29,260 bases of DNA from Sphaerochaetaceae bacterium (GTDB lineage Bacteria; Spirochaetota; Spirochaetia; Sphaerochaetales; Sphaerochaetaceae). The stretch is from the NCBI GenBank assembly GCA_016302165.1, contig JAEDOD010000013.1:1-29260 (forward strand), written 5' to 3'. The translations under genes and the position numbers were made by a program. Under the pieces are notes generated by a model. It ran no database searches and had not been told where the DNA came from. It saw only the letters and a list, made by a program, of their open reading frames with translations. Shown here one piece after another: positions 15,798 through 22,615 of the stretch; within the stretch, counting starts at the first letter, position 1; every line of letters starts with the position of its first letter.

Positions 15798-15826
15798 ATT
15801 ATGGATTCTGAGAGAGTTTAGGGCAA
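15798..15826 (-). promoter_or_regulatory. apeB promoter, predicted leaderless
   Basis: On the minus strand TTGCCC (15821-15826, 4 of 6) and CATAAT (15798-15803, 5 of 6) are exactly 17 bases apart. Six bases separate the -10 from the apeB ATG. The element occupies nearly the whole gap after the MATE stop codon. Confidence 0.6.
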
Positions 15827-15827
15827 G

Positions 15828-17204
15828 TCAGGAATTGTCTTCTTTTGCAGCAATGCCCTTGGCCTCCCACTTTCCTGAAAGGAACCGGGGAAGGAAGACA
15901 GCGATCCTTACATACCAGTCTGCCCACATTCCCATCTGTGTTCCAAGAAGCCCAAGACCAAATGTAACTCCTAGAAGGTTGGCAAGAAGGACCCTACAGA
16001 TCCACATGTCCAGGACAGATGTCACCATTATCATCTTTGCGTCTCCTGTGCCATGGAGAATGTTCGGAAGCACAAAGGCCAGAGGCCAGGCGATGGCTCT
16101 GTTGATGCAGTCGAACCGTATCACCTTCACGCCAATGGCCACAGACTCTGGAGACAGGGAATAGAGCTTAATGATTTCTGGAATTGCGAAGAAGGAGAAG
16201 GAGGATGTGAGCCACATCAATAGATAGGAATATAGAATTATCCTCCCGGCCCAGAATCTCGCTTCCTTGTATCTTCTTGCTCCGCAGCACTGGCCTATGA
16301 TGGTCATGGCAGCCAGGCCGAAGGCGTTTCCAGGAATGTCGATGACAGTCTCCATGTTGGAGAACACTGCAAAGGCGGCGATGGAAGCTGTTCCGAAGGT
16401 GGAGATGGTGGATGAAATGAGGATCTTTCCCACATGGAAAAGGGATTTCTCGATGGTGATTGGAATGGAATGGTTGAGGATCAAGGCTGAGGCGTTTTTA
16501 TCGAACTCGAACTTCAAGGGCTCATCGATGTAGAGCTTATGGTTCTTTGCGATGATTACAGCCAGCATCACAAAGGCTCCTACGTAACGTGATATAGCTG
16601 AGGATAGTCCTACTCCGAAGGCTCCCATGTGGAAGACGAAGATACATAGAGCGTTGCCAGAGATGTTTACGATGTTTACAAGGATTGAGACCATCATGGT
16701 CACCTTGCTTCTGCCTTCTGTCCTGAGCACGGCGTTGCCGCTGGAGATTATGGCATAGGCAGGCATACTTATCATTATCGGAAGAGCGTAGCTGACTATT
16801 GCATCAAATACGTCCTTTTCCACCTTTCCGAATATGAGGCTCACCAGGGAGACCCTGAAGACAAGGAAAAGTGCGGATAGTATAAGGGCTGTAAGGAAGG
16901 AGATGTAGAAAAGCATCTTCACGCTTCGTCTTGCCCTGTCTTCGTCTCCCATGCCCAGAAGCTGGCTGGAAACTACGCATCCACCGGTGGCGAAGGCCAT
17001 GATAAGGAAGATGAAGAGATTCTGGACACTGCCTAGGCAGCTGACTCCGCTTACTGCGGCCTCTCCTGCCTGGGCCACCATCATGGTGTCTGCAACGCCT
17101 ACAGCCACCGAAAGGGCTGTGTCAGCCATAAGGGGCAGGGCCAGGGAGAAGAGATAGCGGTTGCTGAAAAGAAGAGGAGCGGACTCTGAAGATAGGCTTT
17201 TCAT
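15828..17204 (-). CDS. MATE family efflux transporter
   Basis: The 458-residue polytopic membrane protein has about twelve transmembrane helices in two similar halves. It is typical of the multidrug and toxic compound extrusion family: LPLMADTALSVAVGVADTMMVAQAG near the start, and FALIL-type repeats with GNAFGLAAMTIIGQCCGARR at the second half. It exports cationic drugs, dyes or metabolites using a sodium or proton gradient, and the substrate cannot be read from the sequence. Its ATG shares one base with the stop of an upstream acidic ORF (TGATG), so translation is probably coupled. A GAGGAGG purine tract lies about thirteen bases upstream, inside that ORF. No drug regulator is adjacent. The TetR gene lies far away on the same strand. 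Confidence 0.92.
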   Translation of the reverse strand: MKSLSSESAPLLFSNRYLFSLALPLMADTALSVAVGVADTMMVAQAGEAAVSGVSCLGSVQNLFIFLIMAFATGGCVVSSQLLGMGDEDRARRSVKMLFYISFLTALILSALFLVFRVSLVSLIFGKVEKDVFDAIVSYALPIMISMPAYAIISSGNAVLRTEGRSKVTMMVSILVNIVNISGNALCIFVFHMGAFGVGLSSAISRYVGAFVMLAVIIAKNHKLYIDEPLKFEFDKNASALILNHSIPITIEKSLFHVGKILISSTISTFGTASIAAFAVFSNMETVIDIPGNAFGLAAMTIIGQCCGARRYKEARFWAGRIILYSYLLMWLTSSFSFFAIPEIIKLYSLSPESVAIGVKVIRFDCINRAIAWPLAFVLPNILHGTGDAKMIMVTSVLDMWICRVLLANLLGVTFGLGLLGTQMGMWADWYVRIAVFLPRFLSGKWEAKGIAAKEDNS

Positions 17205-17386
17205 CAGAAATCAATATCCTCCTCTTCGTCATCAAGGTCTGCGAGCTGGTCCTCTTCAAGGTCTGAGAGATCGCTTTCGTCGATGATTGGGATAATGGAA
17301 TAAAGCTCCTCACACTCCTCTACAGCTTCACTATCGTCTTCTATCCAGTACATGTTTATGGAGTCTACGCCTTTTTGCCGATTCAC
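17204..17386 (-). CDS. Small highly acidic protein upstream of MATE, function unknown
   Basis: The ORF encodes 60 residues, from GTG at 17386, or 49 from the ATG at 17353. The second half is almost entirely Asp/Glu with hydrophobic spacers (ESDLSDLEEDQLADLDDEEEDIDF pattern, residues 37-60). Such a tail would be disordered and strongly negative. There is no signal peptide or transmembrane segment. The stop overlaps the MATE start, which argues that it is translated, at least to couple to the transporter. Neither possible start has a good ribosome site. It could be a small binding partner, a metal or cation buffer, or a translational leader. I do not recognise a family. Confidence 0.5.
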   Translation of the reverse strand: MNRQKGVDSINMYWIEDDSEAVEECEELYSIIPIIDESDLSDLEEDQLADLDDEEEDIDF

Positions 17387-17420
17387 TCCATAGGATGGAG
17401 AGGAAGAAAAACTGTACTCT

Positions 17421-17459
17421 AAAGGGACAATGGATGGTTTTAATTTCCATTTATCCTTT
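17421..17459. repeat. 39-bp imperfect dyad in a divergent promoter region
   Basis: AAAGG (17421-17425) and AATGGA (17429-17434) are mirrored by TCCATT (17446-17451) and CCTTT (17455-17459), with symmetric three-base interruptions and an eleven-base centre. It sits between the minus-strand acidic ORF/MATE unit and the plus-strand lipoprotein. A protein-binding site is more likely than a terminator. Confidence 0.5.
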
Positions 17460-17511
17460 ATCTACGGCTGTTTTTCAGTCATAATTGGCTAATACAAAAT
17501 AAGGAATGAAT

Positions 17512-18594
17512 ATGAAAAAGATATTATCTGTGGCTGTAATTGCCATGCTTCTTCTGGTGTCCTGCGCCACATCGGTGAGCCTTTCCTATCAGAAGCCCTC
17601 CAATGTGAACATGTCACAGTACAGAAATGTGGCTGTGGCCTCCGCTTCTCCATTCAAGAGCTCCCAGAGAATTCCTCTCTTCCTCCGTTTCGATATCACT
17701 GATCCCACCATCAGTACATATATGATCTTCTCCACCTTCGACTACGATAAGGTCAACGATAGCTGTGCCAAGGAGCTGACTCAAATGGTGAACAAGGTGT
17801 TCTCCAGGTCCTCCTATTACTCAGTTCTCTCCCCTGAGAAGACAGATACATATCTCAGCTTCTACAAGATCGGAAAGAATCCATCAGAGCTATTGAAGGC
17901 TGAAGGTGTAGATGCCCTAATAGTTCCAAAGATCACCAGGTTCTATAACGATGAATTTGTAACGGCTGACACATATGAGAAGGACGGAACCAAGTACACT
18001 ACATACTACATCCACCGTTCCATAGACCTGGGTGTCACAATCTCTGTGCTGGATACTGCTACAGACAGGATCATTGCCATGAAGGAGTATTCAAGCACCA
18101 AGAACTATGTGGAGGTCTACGATCCTGAATTCCCTCTCATCTTCAGATATTCCCAATCCGATGCAATTTCCGACACCATCAGCGATATGGTAAGCCAGAT
18201 GGTTGCAGACTTCGTGCCCACATCAGGCAGGGTCAACGTGGAGCTGCTGGCCAACAGTCCAAAGAACGAAAGGGCCAAGGAAGCCTATGATGCCGTAAAG
18301 GATGGAAGCTATGCATATGCATATACCCTTTTCAATGATATTTGGAATAGCGAAGGTCATATTCCTTCCGGCTACAATGCAGCCCTCCTCATTGCTGTAA
18401 GCGGAGACCTGGATGGTGCTTTGAGGTATCTATCTGCCATGCAGACCAGGGTATCTGACAGGGATGTAAATAGGCTCTATGCCACCCTTAGCTCGATCAA
18501 GGAAAGCAACGACAAGGCTCTGGCCCAGTACAGCCCTACCACCACTGTTACAGAGACCACTTCCCTCTCTCCCTATGATTTCCTGCTGAAATGA
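17512..18594 (+). CDS. Predicted lipoprotein, possible CsgG/LpoB-like domain plus helical repeat tail
   Basis: The 360-residue protein has a lipoprotein signal (MKKILSVAVIAMLLLVSC, modified cysteine at 18). The first 210 or so mature residues alternate strand and helix in the way of the TolB-N/CsgG/LpoB fold: YRNVAVASASPF, SRSSYYSVLSPEKTDTYLSF, LLKAEGVDALIVPKITRFY, LGVTISVLDTATDRIIAMKEYSS. The C-terminal third (AKEAYDAVKDGSYAYAYTLFNDIW, AALLIAVSGDLDGALRYLSAM) looks like tetratricopeptide-type helix pairs. The family assignment is an inference from strand pattern and the VDALIVPKIT motif. Proteins of this build often sit at the outer membrane. AAGGA at 17501 is six bases from the ATG at 17512, favoured over an ATG at 17506. 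Confidence 0.65.
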   Translation: MKKILSVAVIAMLLLVSCATSVSLSYQKPSNVNMSQYRNVAVASASPFKSSQRIPLFLRFDITDPTISTYMIFSTFDYDKVNDSCAKELTQMVNKVFSRSSYYSVLSPEKTDTYLSFYKIGKNPSELLKAEGVDALIVPKITRFYNDEFVTADTYEKDGTKYTTYYIHRSIDLGVTISVLDTATDRIIAMKEYSSTKNYVEVYDPEFPLIFRYSQSDAISDTISDMVSQMVADFVPTSGRVNVELLANSPKNERAKEAYDAVKDGSYAYAYTLFNDIWNSEGHIPSGYNAALLIAVSGDLDGALRYLSAMQTRVSDRDVNRLYATLSSIKESNDKALAQYSPTTTVTETTSLSPYDFLLK

Positions 18595-18602
18595 GTTTTT
18601 CC

Positions 18603-18631
18603 TCCCCCTTTCCATATGGATGGGGGATTTT
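18603..18631 (+). terminator. Rho-independent terminator after the lipoprotein gene
   Basis: TCCCCC (18603-18608) pairs with GGGGGA (18622-18627), and TCCATATGGA between them is itself a palindrome (18611-18620). A short TTTTA tail follows. Confidence 0.65.
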
Positions 18632-18745
18632 ACTTGACAAATTTTAAGTAGTTTATGTAAAAAACTGCTTAATGATGTTCTTATTCTTTAAAGATAAAAC
18701 GAAATTTGAAAGATTTTTGATAAATAAGCAATTGAATTATTTGTG

Positions 18746-18814
18746 TTTTTCTTGCTTTCCGGGCTATCATTTGAAGCAGGAAAAGCAAAAAAATGAGTTT
18801 TTTGCTTTTTTTCC
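18746..18814 (+). promoter_or_regulatory. Competing hairpins in the AT-rich region before the RloA-like gene
   Basis: Three segments can pair in two exclusive ways. Segment A (TTGCTTTCC, 18752-18760) can pair with the start of segment B (GGAAAAGCAA, 18779-18788). Segment B, continuing to 18793, can instead pair with segment C (TTTTTTGCTTTTTTTCC, 18798-18814), giving a long A/T hairpin ending in a T-rich arm. This resembles an antiterminator/terminator arrangement, or simply a bidirectional terminator insulating the operon. The rest of 18632-18858 is AT-rich, with TTGACA at 18634 as a possible upstream -35. No convincing small gene is visible. Confidence 0.45.
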
Positions 18815-18829
18815 AACATCTGTTATAGT
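18802..18829 (+). promoter_or_regulatory. Candidate promoter of the RloA-like operon
   Basis: TATAGT (18824-18829, 5 of 6) is preceded at 16 bases by TTGCTT (18802-18807, 3 of 6). A transcript from about 18836 would have a 23-base leader including GGAGG at 18847-18851. The weak -35 lies in the 3' arm of the A/T hairpin. Confidence 0.45.
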
Positions 18830-18858
18830 TAATCTATCGGTAATTTGGAGGTATTCCC

Positions 18859-20109
18859 ATGCTATTGTCCATGACACTTGCAAACTTCAAGTCTGTTAAG
18901 AATCCCCAGACAATATCCTTCGTGGCCCTCAACGACAAAAGGCTTGACCTTACAAAGACTGTCCAGGGCACAGAAAAGTTCAATATTCTCAAGACATCTG
19001 CCATCATCGGTCCCAATGGAGCCGGAAAGAGCTCCTTTGTCAGGGCACTGGAAGCTGTAAAGGGCATTGTCTTTGCTCCGGAAGAGGTGGAGAATCCACT
19101 GCGTCGCTACCTGTCAAAGGCAGCTTTTGCATATGGCGACGGCAAGACAAGGCCTTCTGTGATCTCTATGGATATCCTTCTGGACAGGGGAGTTCCTGGA
19201 GATGAGGATAAGCCTAGCGTCATAGCCCGCTATACCATCAAGGCTACCCAGGATGGCTTCTATGAGGAATCCCTCTACTACATCATGAACGGATCCAAGA
19301 AGATCATGTTCGAGAGAAAGTGGACTGATAGCGGATATGTATACCGCTTCGGAAAATACTACAGAGGAGAGAAGAAGAGACTGGTATCTAAACTTGCTGA
19401 TGACAGATCCTTCCTCCAGGGAGCTGCCCTGAAGGGTGGACAGACAGCTCTTGAGGTCTACTCCTGGCTTGAGAAGAATCTTAACGTCCTTCCTCTTGGA
19501 TATGGTGCTGGAGCTGAAAGGGTGATCGTTGACGCCCTTAAGACCCATCCTGAGTGGAGCGACCAGATAGTGTCCTTCCTCTGGGCTCTGGACATTACAG
19601 ATATCTTCCGCCTCCAGGTCATCAGAAATGACAAAGGCATGGAGACTGTAGGTATCTCCCACTGCTTCGTCAACGCCAAGGGAACTGAAGCCTATGGCCA
19701 GACCTTCATGAATGAATCCCTTTCCCTGAGAAGACTGATTCTTATCGCTGTCTCCTTCTTTGAGGCTTTCTCTTCTGAAAAGACCATCGTCATCGATGAC
19801 TTCGGCCAGCTTCTCCATCCATATGTGCTTACACATATCATGGAGATATTCCATACCAACGACACCCAGTCCCAGCTTATTGTGGTGGACTGCAACCCAG
19901 CCCTTCTCCAGAAGGATCTCATGAGAAAGGATGCCATCTGGTTTGCAGAGAAGGGTGAGGAAAGCTCTACTGTCTACACATCCCTTGCAGACTACAAGGG
20001 CATGAAGGCTAAGCAGGGAATCTATGAAGGCTACCTCCAGGGTGTCTTCGGAGCTCTGCCGATCGAAAGTGACTTCTACTTCCAGAACAAGACAAAGGAG
20101 AACAACTGA
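18859..20109 (+). CDS. RloA-like AAA family ATPase with altered catalytic motifs
   Basis: The 416-residue protein has the domain order of AAA_21/AAA_15 ATPases of the RloA/AbiL type. Walker A GPNGAGKS (51-58) is intact. The C-terminal half aligns motif by motif with the family, but key residues differ. The signature usually read as ESxGTKxL is ESLSLRRL (286-293). Walker B, usually VIDELDxSLHP, is VIDDFGQLLHP (311-321), with Asp at the catalytic Glu position. The switch segment, usually FTTHDT, is VVDCNP (342-347), without the histidine. The tail RKDAIWF (356-362) and YLQGVFGALP (392-401) keeps the family shape. The protein may bind ATP but hydrolyse it poorly. RloA-type ATPases partner with RloB, and the next gene is RloB-like. 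GGAGG lies seven bases before the ATG. The family consensus is recalled, not aligned. Confidence 0.82.
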   Translation: MLLSMTLANFKSVKNPQTISFVALNDKRLDLTKTVQGTEKFNILKTSAIIGPNGAGKSSFVRALEAVKGIVFAPEEVENPLRRYLSKAAFAYGDGKTRPSVISMDILLDRGVPGDEDKPSVIARYTIKATQDGFYEESLYYIMNGSKKIMFERKWTDSGYVYRFGKYYRGEKKRLVSKLADDRSFLQGAALKGGQTALEVYSWLEKNLNVLPLGYGAGAERVIVDALKTHPEWSDQIVSFLWALDITDIFRLQVIRNDKGMETVGISHCFVNAKGTEAYGQTFMNESLSLRRLILIAVSFFEAFSSEKTIVIDDFGQLLHPYVLTHIMEIFHTNDTQSQLIVVDCNPALLQKDLMRKDAIWFAEKGEESSTVYTSLADYKGMKAKQGIYEGYLQGVFGALPIESDFYFQNKTKENN

Positions 20110-20110
20110 A

Positions 20111-20734
20111 ATGACTATAAGAAAGAAGAACAAGGTTGATGCTAAACCTTCAATGCTTTTGGTCTGTGCCACTGATGCTGAGGCAACATTCTTCTCCCAG
20201 TTCAGGAAAGACTGCAGATATTCAAACCTTACTGTGGTGAAGGCTACAGGAACCACCCTTGATAAGATCCTATCCGAAGCCGGATCCATGAGAACCAAAG
20301 GAAAGTTCTCCTCTGTCTGGTGCCTCTTCGGTCTTGATGACGTGGGAGCAACTCTTGAGGATGTGGATGCTTCAAAGGCCATTGCAGAGAAGAAGAAGGT
20401 GAAGATGCTCTACTTCGCTCCATCCTTCTATCTCTACTTTGCGCTTTTCGAGACTTGTCCAAAGAGAGTTGCAGATACAGAGACACTGAAGAGAAGGGTG
20501 CAGGTCAGCTTCCCTGACTTCGAACTGTCTTCCCGCTACTTCCTTACTTCCGGCCTGAACGTAAACTTCAAGATCTATCCTAAGCTTGCTGTGGCAGACC
20601 AGAACGCAAGGGACTACAACGTAATCAGCGAAATGGATACAGGCTTTGCCGCCACGACTCTTCCTCTATTCCTTGATGACCTGAAGACGGTCCTTGGAAA
20701 GGCTGACATGTCTCAGGCAAGGAACAGATTCTAG
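20111..20734 (+). CDS. RloB-like protein with eroded TOPRIM-type active site
   Basis: The 207-residue protein follows the ATPase by one base and has the size and motif order of RloB. Canonical RloB motifs are roughly CEGExTExxYF, WcvFDxDD and SNPcFExWlllH. Here they read CATDAEATFF (19-28), WCLFGLDDV (70-78) and APSFYLYFALFE (103-114). The first glutamates, the Asp after Phe, the Asn and the Glu of the FELW-like motif are all replaced, while the surrounding hydrophobic pattern is kept. A nuclease-like activity is therefore unlikely. The start at 20111 is set by AAGGAG at 20095-20100 and by the distance to the first motif. An in-frame upstream ATG lies inside the ATPase gene. Family membership rests on pattern and partner gene, so confidence is moderate. 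Confidence 0.72.
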   Translation: MTIRKKNKVDAKPSMLLVCATDAEATFFSQFRKDCRYSNLTVVKATGTTLDKILSEAGSMRTKGKFSSVWCLFGLDDVGATLEDVDASKAIAEKKKVKMLYFAPSFYLYFALFETCPKRVADTETLKRRVQVSFPDFELSSRYFLTSGLNVNFKIYPKLAVADQNARDYNVISEMDTGFAATTLPLFLDDLKTVLGKADMSQARNRF

Positions 20735-21625
20735 ATGGATAAGGCAGCCCTTTTTCTGAGCCTTGCCTCCCTGGTGATAGTGTCTATGGATCTGTCCCTT
20801 ACAGTGGTCCTTTCCAAAAGGAAGGAAGAGAGCTGGGCTCAGTGGAACATTGTACTATGCGCTACTCTTCTGGGAATGGCGGTACTCTTTACCTACAATC
20901 TGCTTTCCGGCTTCCTTTTCACTGGAGTCCCCAAGTTTGTGCTGGATATTGTCTTTGATGTGATCTTCCTCATAGACACTTCCTTCATAATCGTCTTCAT
21001 GTGCCGCTTCGTGAACTGGCTTATAGCCCGTCCCATGAACAAGGTGGAGATTGTGGTAACCTTCCTCGTCGGCCTAGTCTATCTTCTGGTCTCCGCCTCT
21101 GCAATCATCTGGGATATTGTGATCCTATCACAGATCCAGGCCCTTCTTGCGGCAATGAATGTGTCATATTGTCTGGTGGTATCAGCAAAAAGCTACGGAA
21201 GCATTGAAAACAGGCTGGTGAAAAGTGTAGCCCTGGTGTTCTGCATCATCTCCCTTTCCATCCTGCCTCTTCTGGTGATATGTGCCATCTGGACCAACCT
21301 CAGGTCCCTGATCTTCGCCTTTGTGGAGATGGCATACTTCATCATGTACCTTACATTCATGTTCATAGCTCTAGAGAAGGCTGAGAAGACTGAAGTGAGG
21401 AAGAACTCTGAGCCTACCCTTGAAGACTACAGCAAGTACCATATCACTGAGCGTGAGTTTGAGGTCATCAAGCTTATCCGCCGTGGAATGACCAACAAGG
21501 AGATTGGCTTTGAGCTGGGAATCAGCGTAAACACTGTAAACAACCATATAGCAAACATTTTCCAGAAGACTGGAGTCAGGTCCAGGATCGACCTATTGAA
21601 TGTGCTTGAGGAGGCACTCTGGTGA
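20735..21625 (+). CDS. Seven-helix membrane protein with C-terminal LuxR-type HTH
   Basis: The ATG follows the RloB-like stop with no gap. The 296-residue protein has about seven hydrophobic segments (near residues 4-26, 38-60, 66-92, 104-128, 131-150, 163-188 and 191-213). A short linker and a LuxR/GerE DNA-binding domain at about 234-296 follow (ITEREFEVIKLIRRGMTNKEIGFELGISVNTVNNHIANIF). Such membrane-anchored LuxR regulators would sense a membrane or external cue and bind DNA from the cytoplasmic face. No kinase or receiver domain is present. Translation is coupled to the RloB-like gene in front and, through a four-base overlap, to the hydrolase behind. Its target is unknown, and autoregulation of the unit is the simplest guess. 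Confidence 0.85.
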   Translation: MDKAALFLSLASLVIVSMDLSLTVVLSKRKEESWAQWNIVLCATLLGMAVLFTYNLLSGFLFTGVPKFVLDIVFDVIFLIDTSFIIVFMCRFVNWLIARPMNKVEIVVTFLVGLVYLLVSASAIIWDIVILSQIQALLAAMNVSYCLVVSAKSYGSIENRLVKSVALVFCIISLSILPLLVICAIWTNLRSLIFAFVEMAYFIMYLTFMFIALEKAEKTEVRKNSEPTLEDYSKYHITEREFEVIKLIRRGMTNKEIGFELGISVNTVNNHIANIFQKTGVRSRIDLLNVLEEALW

Positions 21626-22485
21626 ACAGTAATCTTCCTTACGTTTTTTCCGTCCCTACAGATTGGAGTAGGGACTTCTATTGTGATAAGGGCCCTGTAA
21701 TCCCTGCAGCCCGTCCCTTCACCCTTCTCCATGAGCCAAGAGCCGAAAAGGCTGTGCTTCTGGTACATGGCTTCACAGGATACCCGGGAGAGCTGGTGCG
21801 TCCTGCGGAGGATCTATATGAAAAAGGCTTCGACTGCTTCGTCCCCCGTCTCCCAGGACATGGAACTACAGGGAAGGATTTCATCTCATCGGGTCAAAAG
21901 GATTGGGTGGGTGTTGCTGAAAATGCCCTTGTGGACCTTCTGGGAAAATATAAGGAAGTGTCAGTGGTAGGCCATAGCATGGGCGGAGCCATTGCAGCTC
22001 TGATAGTCTCCAGGCATCCGGAAGTGAAGGGGGCTGTGCTCTGCTGCCCAGGAATCGAGCTGGAGAATATGGACAAAAAGACAGTCAGGATCCTTTCAGT
22101 CCTTTCCCTTTTTGTGAAGAAGATGAAGAAGGAATGGCAAAGCGACCCCAGGTACCATCTGCACTATGAGGGAGCGCCCAAGGATGACGAAAAGTTAGGG
22201 GAAGAGTACTGGAAGTTCCTCTATCCGAGAAATATCGTCTCCCTTCTCCGCATTGCTGAAAGCGCCAAGGCGGGGCTCCCAGACATCAAGGCCAGGACAC
22301 TCATCATTGGAGCTGAGAAGGACGCCTTGGTGGTTCCAGACTCAGTCTACACCATCCAGAAGGCCATCGGAGACAGGGCGGAAACCTTATTGGTAAAGGA
22401 CGCCACCCACTATGTCTACTACGACATTTCTCAGGAAGCTGAGGAGACGGCGGTGAAGGCTACAGTGGAATTTCTTTCAAGGTGA
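21622..22485 (+). CDS. Alpha/beta hydrolase, carboxylesterase or monoacylglycerol lipase type
   Basis: The 287-residue hydrolase starts at a GTG overlapping the previous stop. It has the full Est30/monoacylglycerol-lipase pattern: oxyanion HGFTGYPGE (from residue 49), RLPGHGTTGKDF, nucleophile S119 in GHSMGG, acid D234 in GAEKDALV and base H263 in ATHYVYYD. There is no signal peptide, so it is cytoplasmic. Likely substrates are short or medium-chain esters or monoglycerides. It closes the four-gene unit with the RloA/RloB-like pair and the membrane LuxR regulator. Whether it serves that unit, or merely rides on its transcript, cannot be told from the sequence. Confidence 0.88.
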   Translation: MNSNLPYVFSVPTDWSRDFYCDKGPVIPAARPFTLLHEPRAEKAVLLVHGFTGYPGELVRPAEDLYEKGFDCFVPRLPGHGTTGKDFISSGQKDWVGVAENALVDLLGKYKEVSVVGHSMGGAIAALIVSRHPEVKGAVLCCPGIELENMDKKTVRILSVLSLFVKKMKKEWQSDPRYHLHYEGAPKDDEKLGEEYWKFLYPRNIVSLLRIAESAKAGLPDIKARTLIIGAEKDALVVPDSVYTIQKAIGDRAETLLVKDATHYVYYDISQEAEETAVKATVEFLSR

Positions 22486-22490
22486 CAACT

Positions 22491-22568
22491 CTCCCGCCAA
22501 AAGACGGGAGTATTCCCGCATGGATTTATAAGGCTTCAAGGACACTTTAGAAGGGTGTCCTTGTTGTT
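22491..22568 (+). terminator. Two hairpins between the hydrolase and gltX, the second a likely terminator
   Basis: CTCCCG (22491-22496) pairs with CGGGAG (22505-22510) in a short first stem without a T-run. AAGGACAC (22538-22545) pairs with GTGTCCTT (22555-22562) and is followed by GTTGTTTAAATT, a moderate terminator tail. The remainder up to gltX is AT-rich and ends in AGGAGA before the ATG. No T-box motif is seen. Confidence 0.6.
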
Positions 22569-22615
22569 TAAATTCTTCCAATAAACTAGAATTCTTCCAT
22601 TATTAGGAGAAAAAA

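Noticed and set aside
18672..18899. A 75-codon ORF in the AT-rich region before the RloA-like gene
   Set aside because: It has no ribosome site, is Phe/Lys-rich as expected from A/T bias, and runs through hairpins and the start of the next gene in another frame.
19114..20382. A 422-codon open frame on the minus strand opposite the RloA/RloB-like genes
   Set aside because: It lies antisense to two genes with good motifs and ribosome sites, has no recognisable motif or start signal of its own, and is explained by mirrored codon use on the coding strand.
18859..20734. The RloAB-like pair as a recently acquired defence island
   Set aside because: Base and codon use look like the neighbouring housekeeping genes, there are no mobility genes or restriction genes beside it, and the active sites are eroded. 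A long-resident, repurposed pair fits better.
22486..22615. A T-box or other tRNA-sensing leader before gltX
   Set aside because: The space is about 130 bases, lacks the T-box core sequence, and the hairpins read better as the terminator of the preceding operon.
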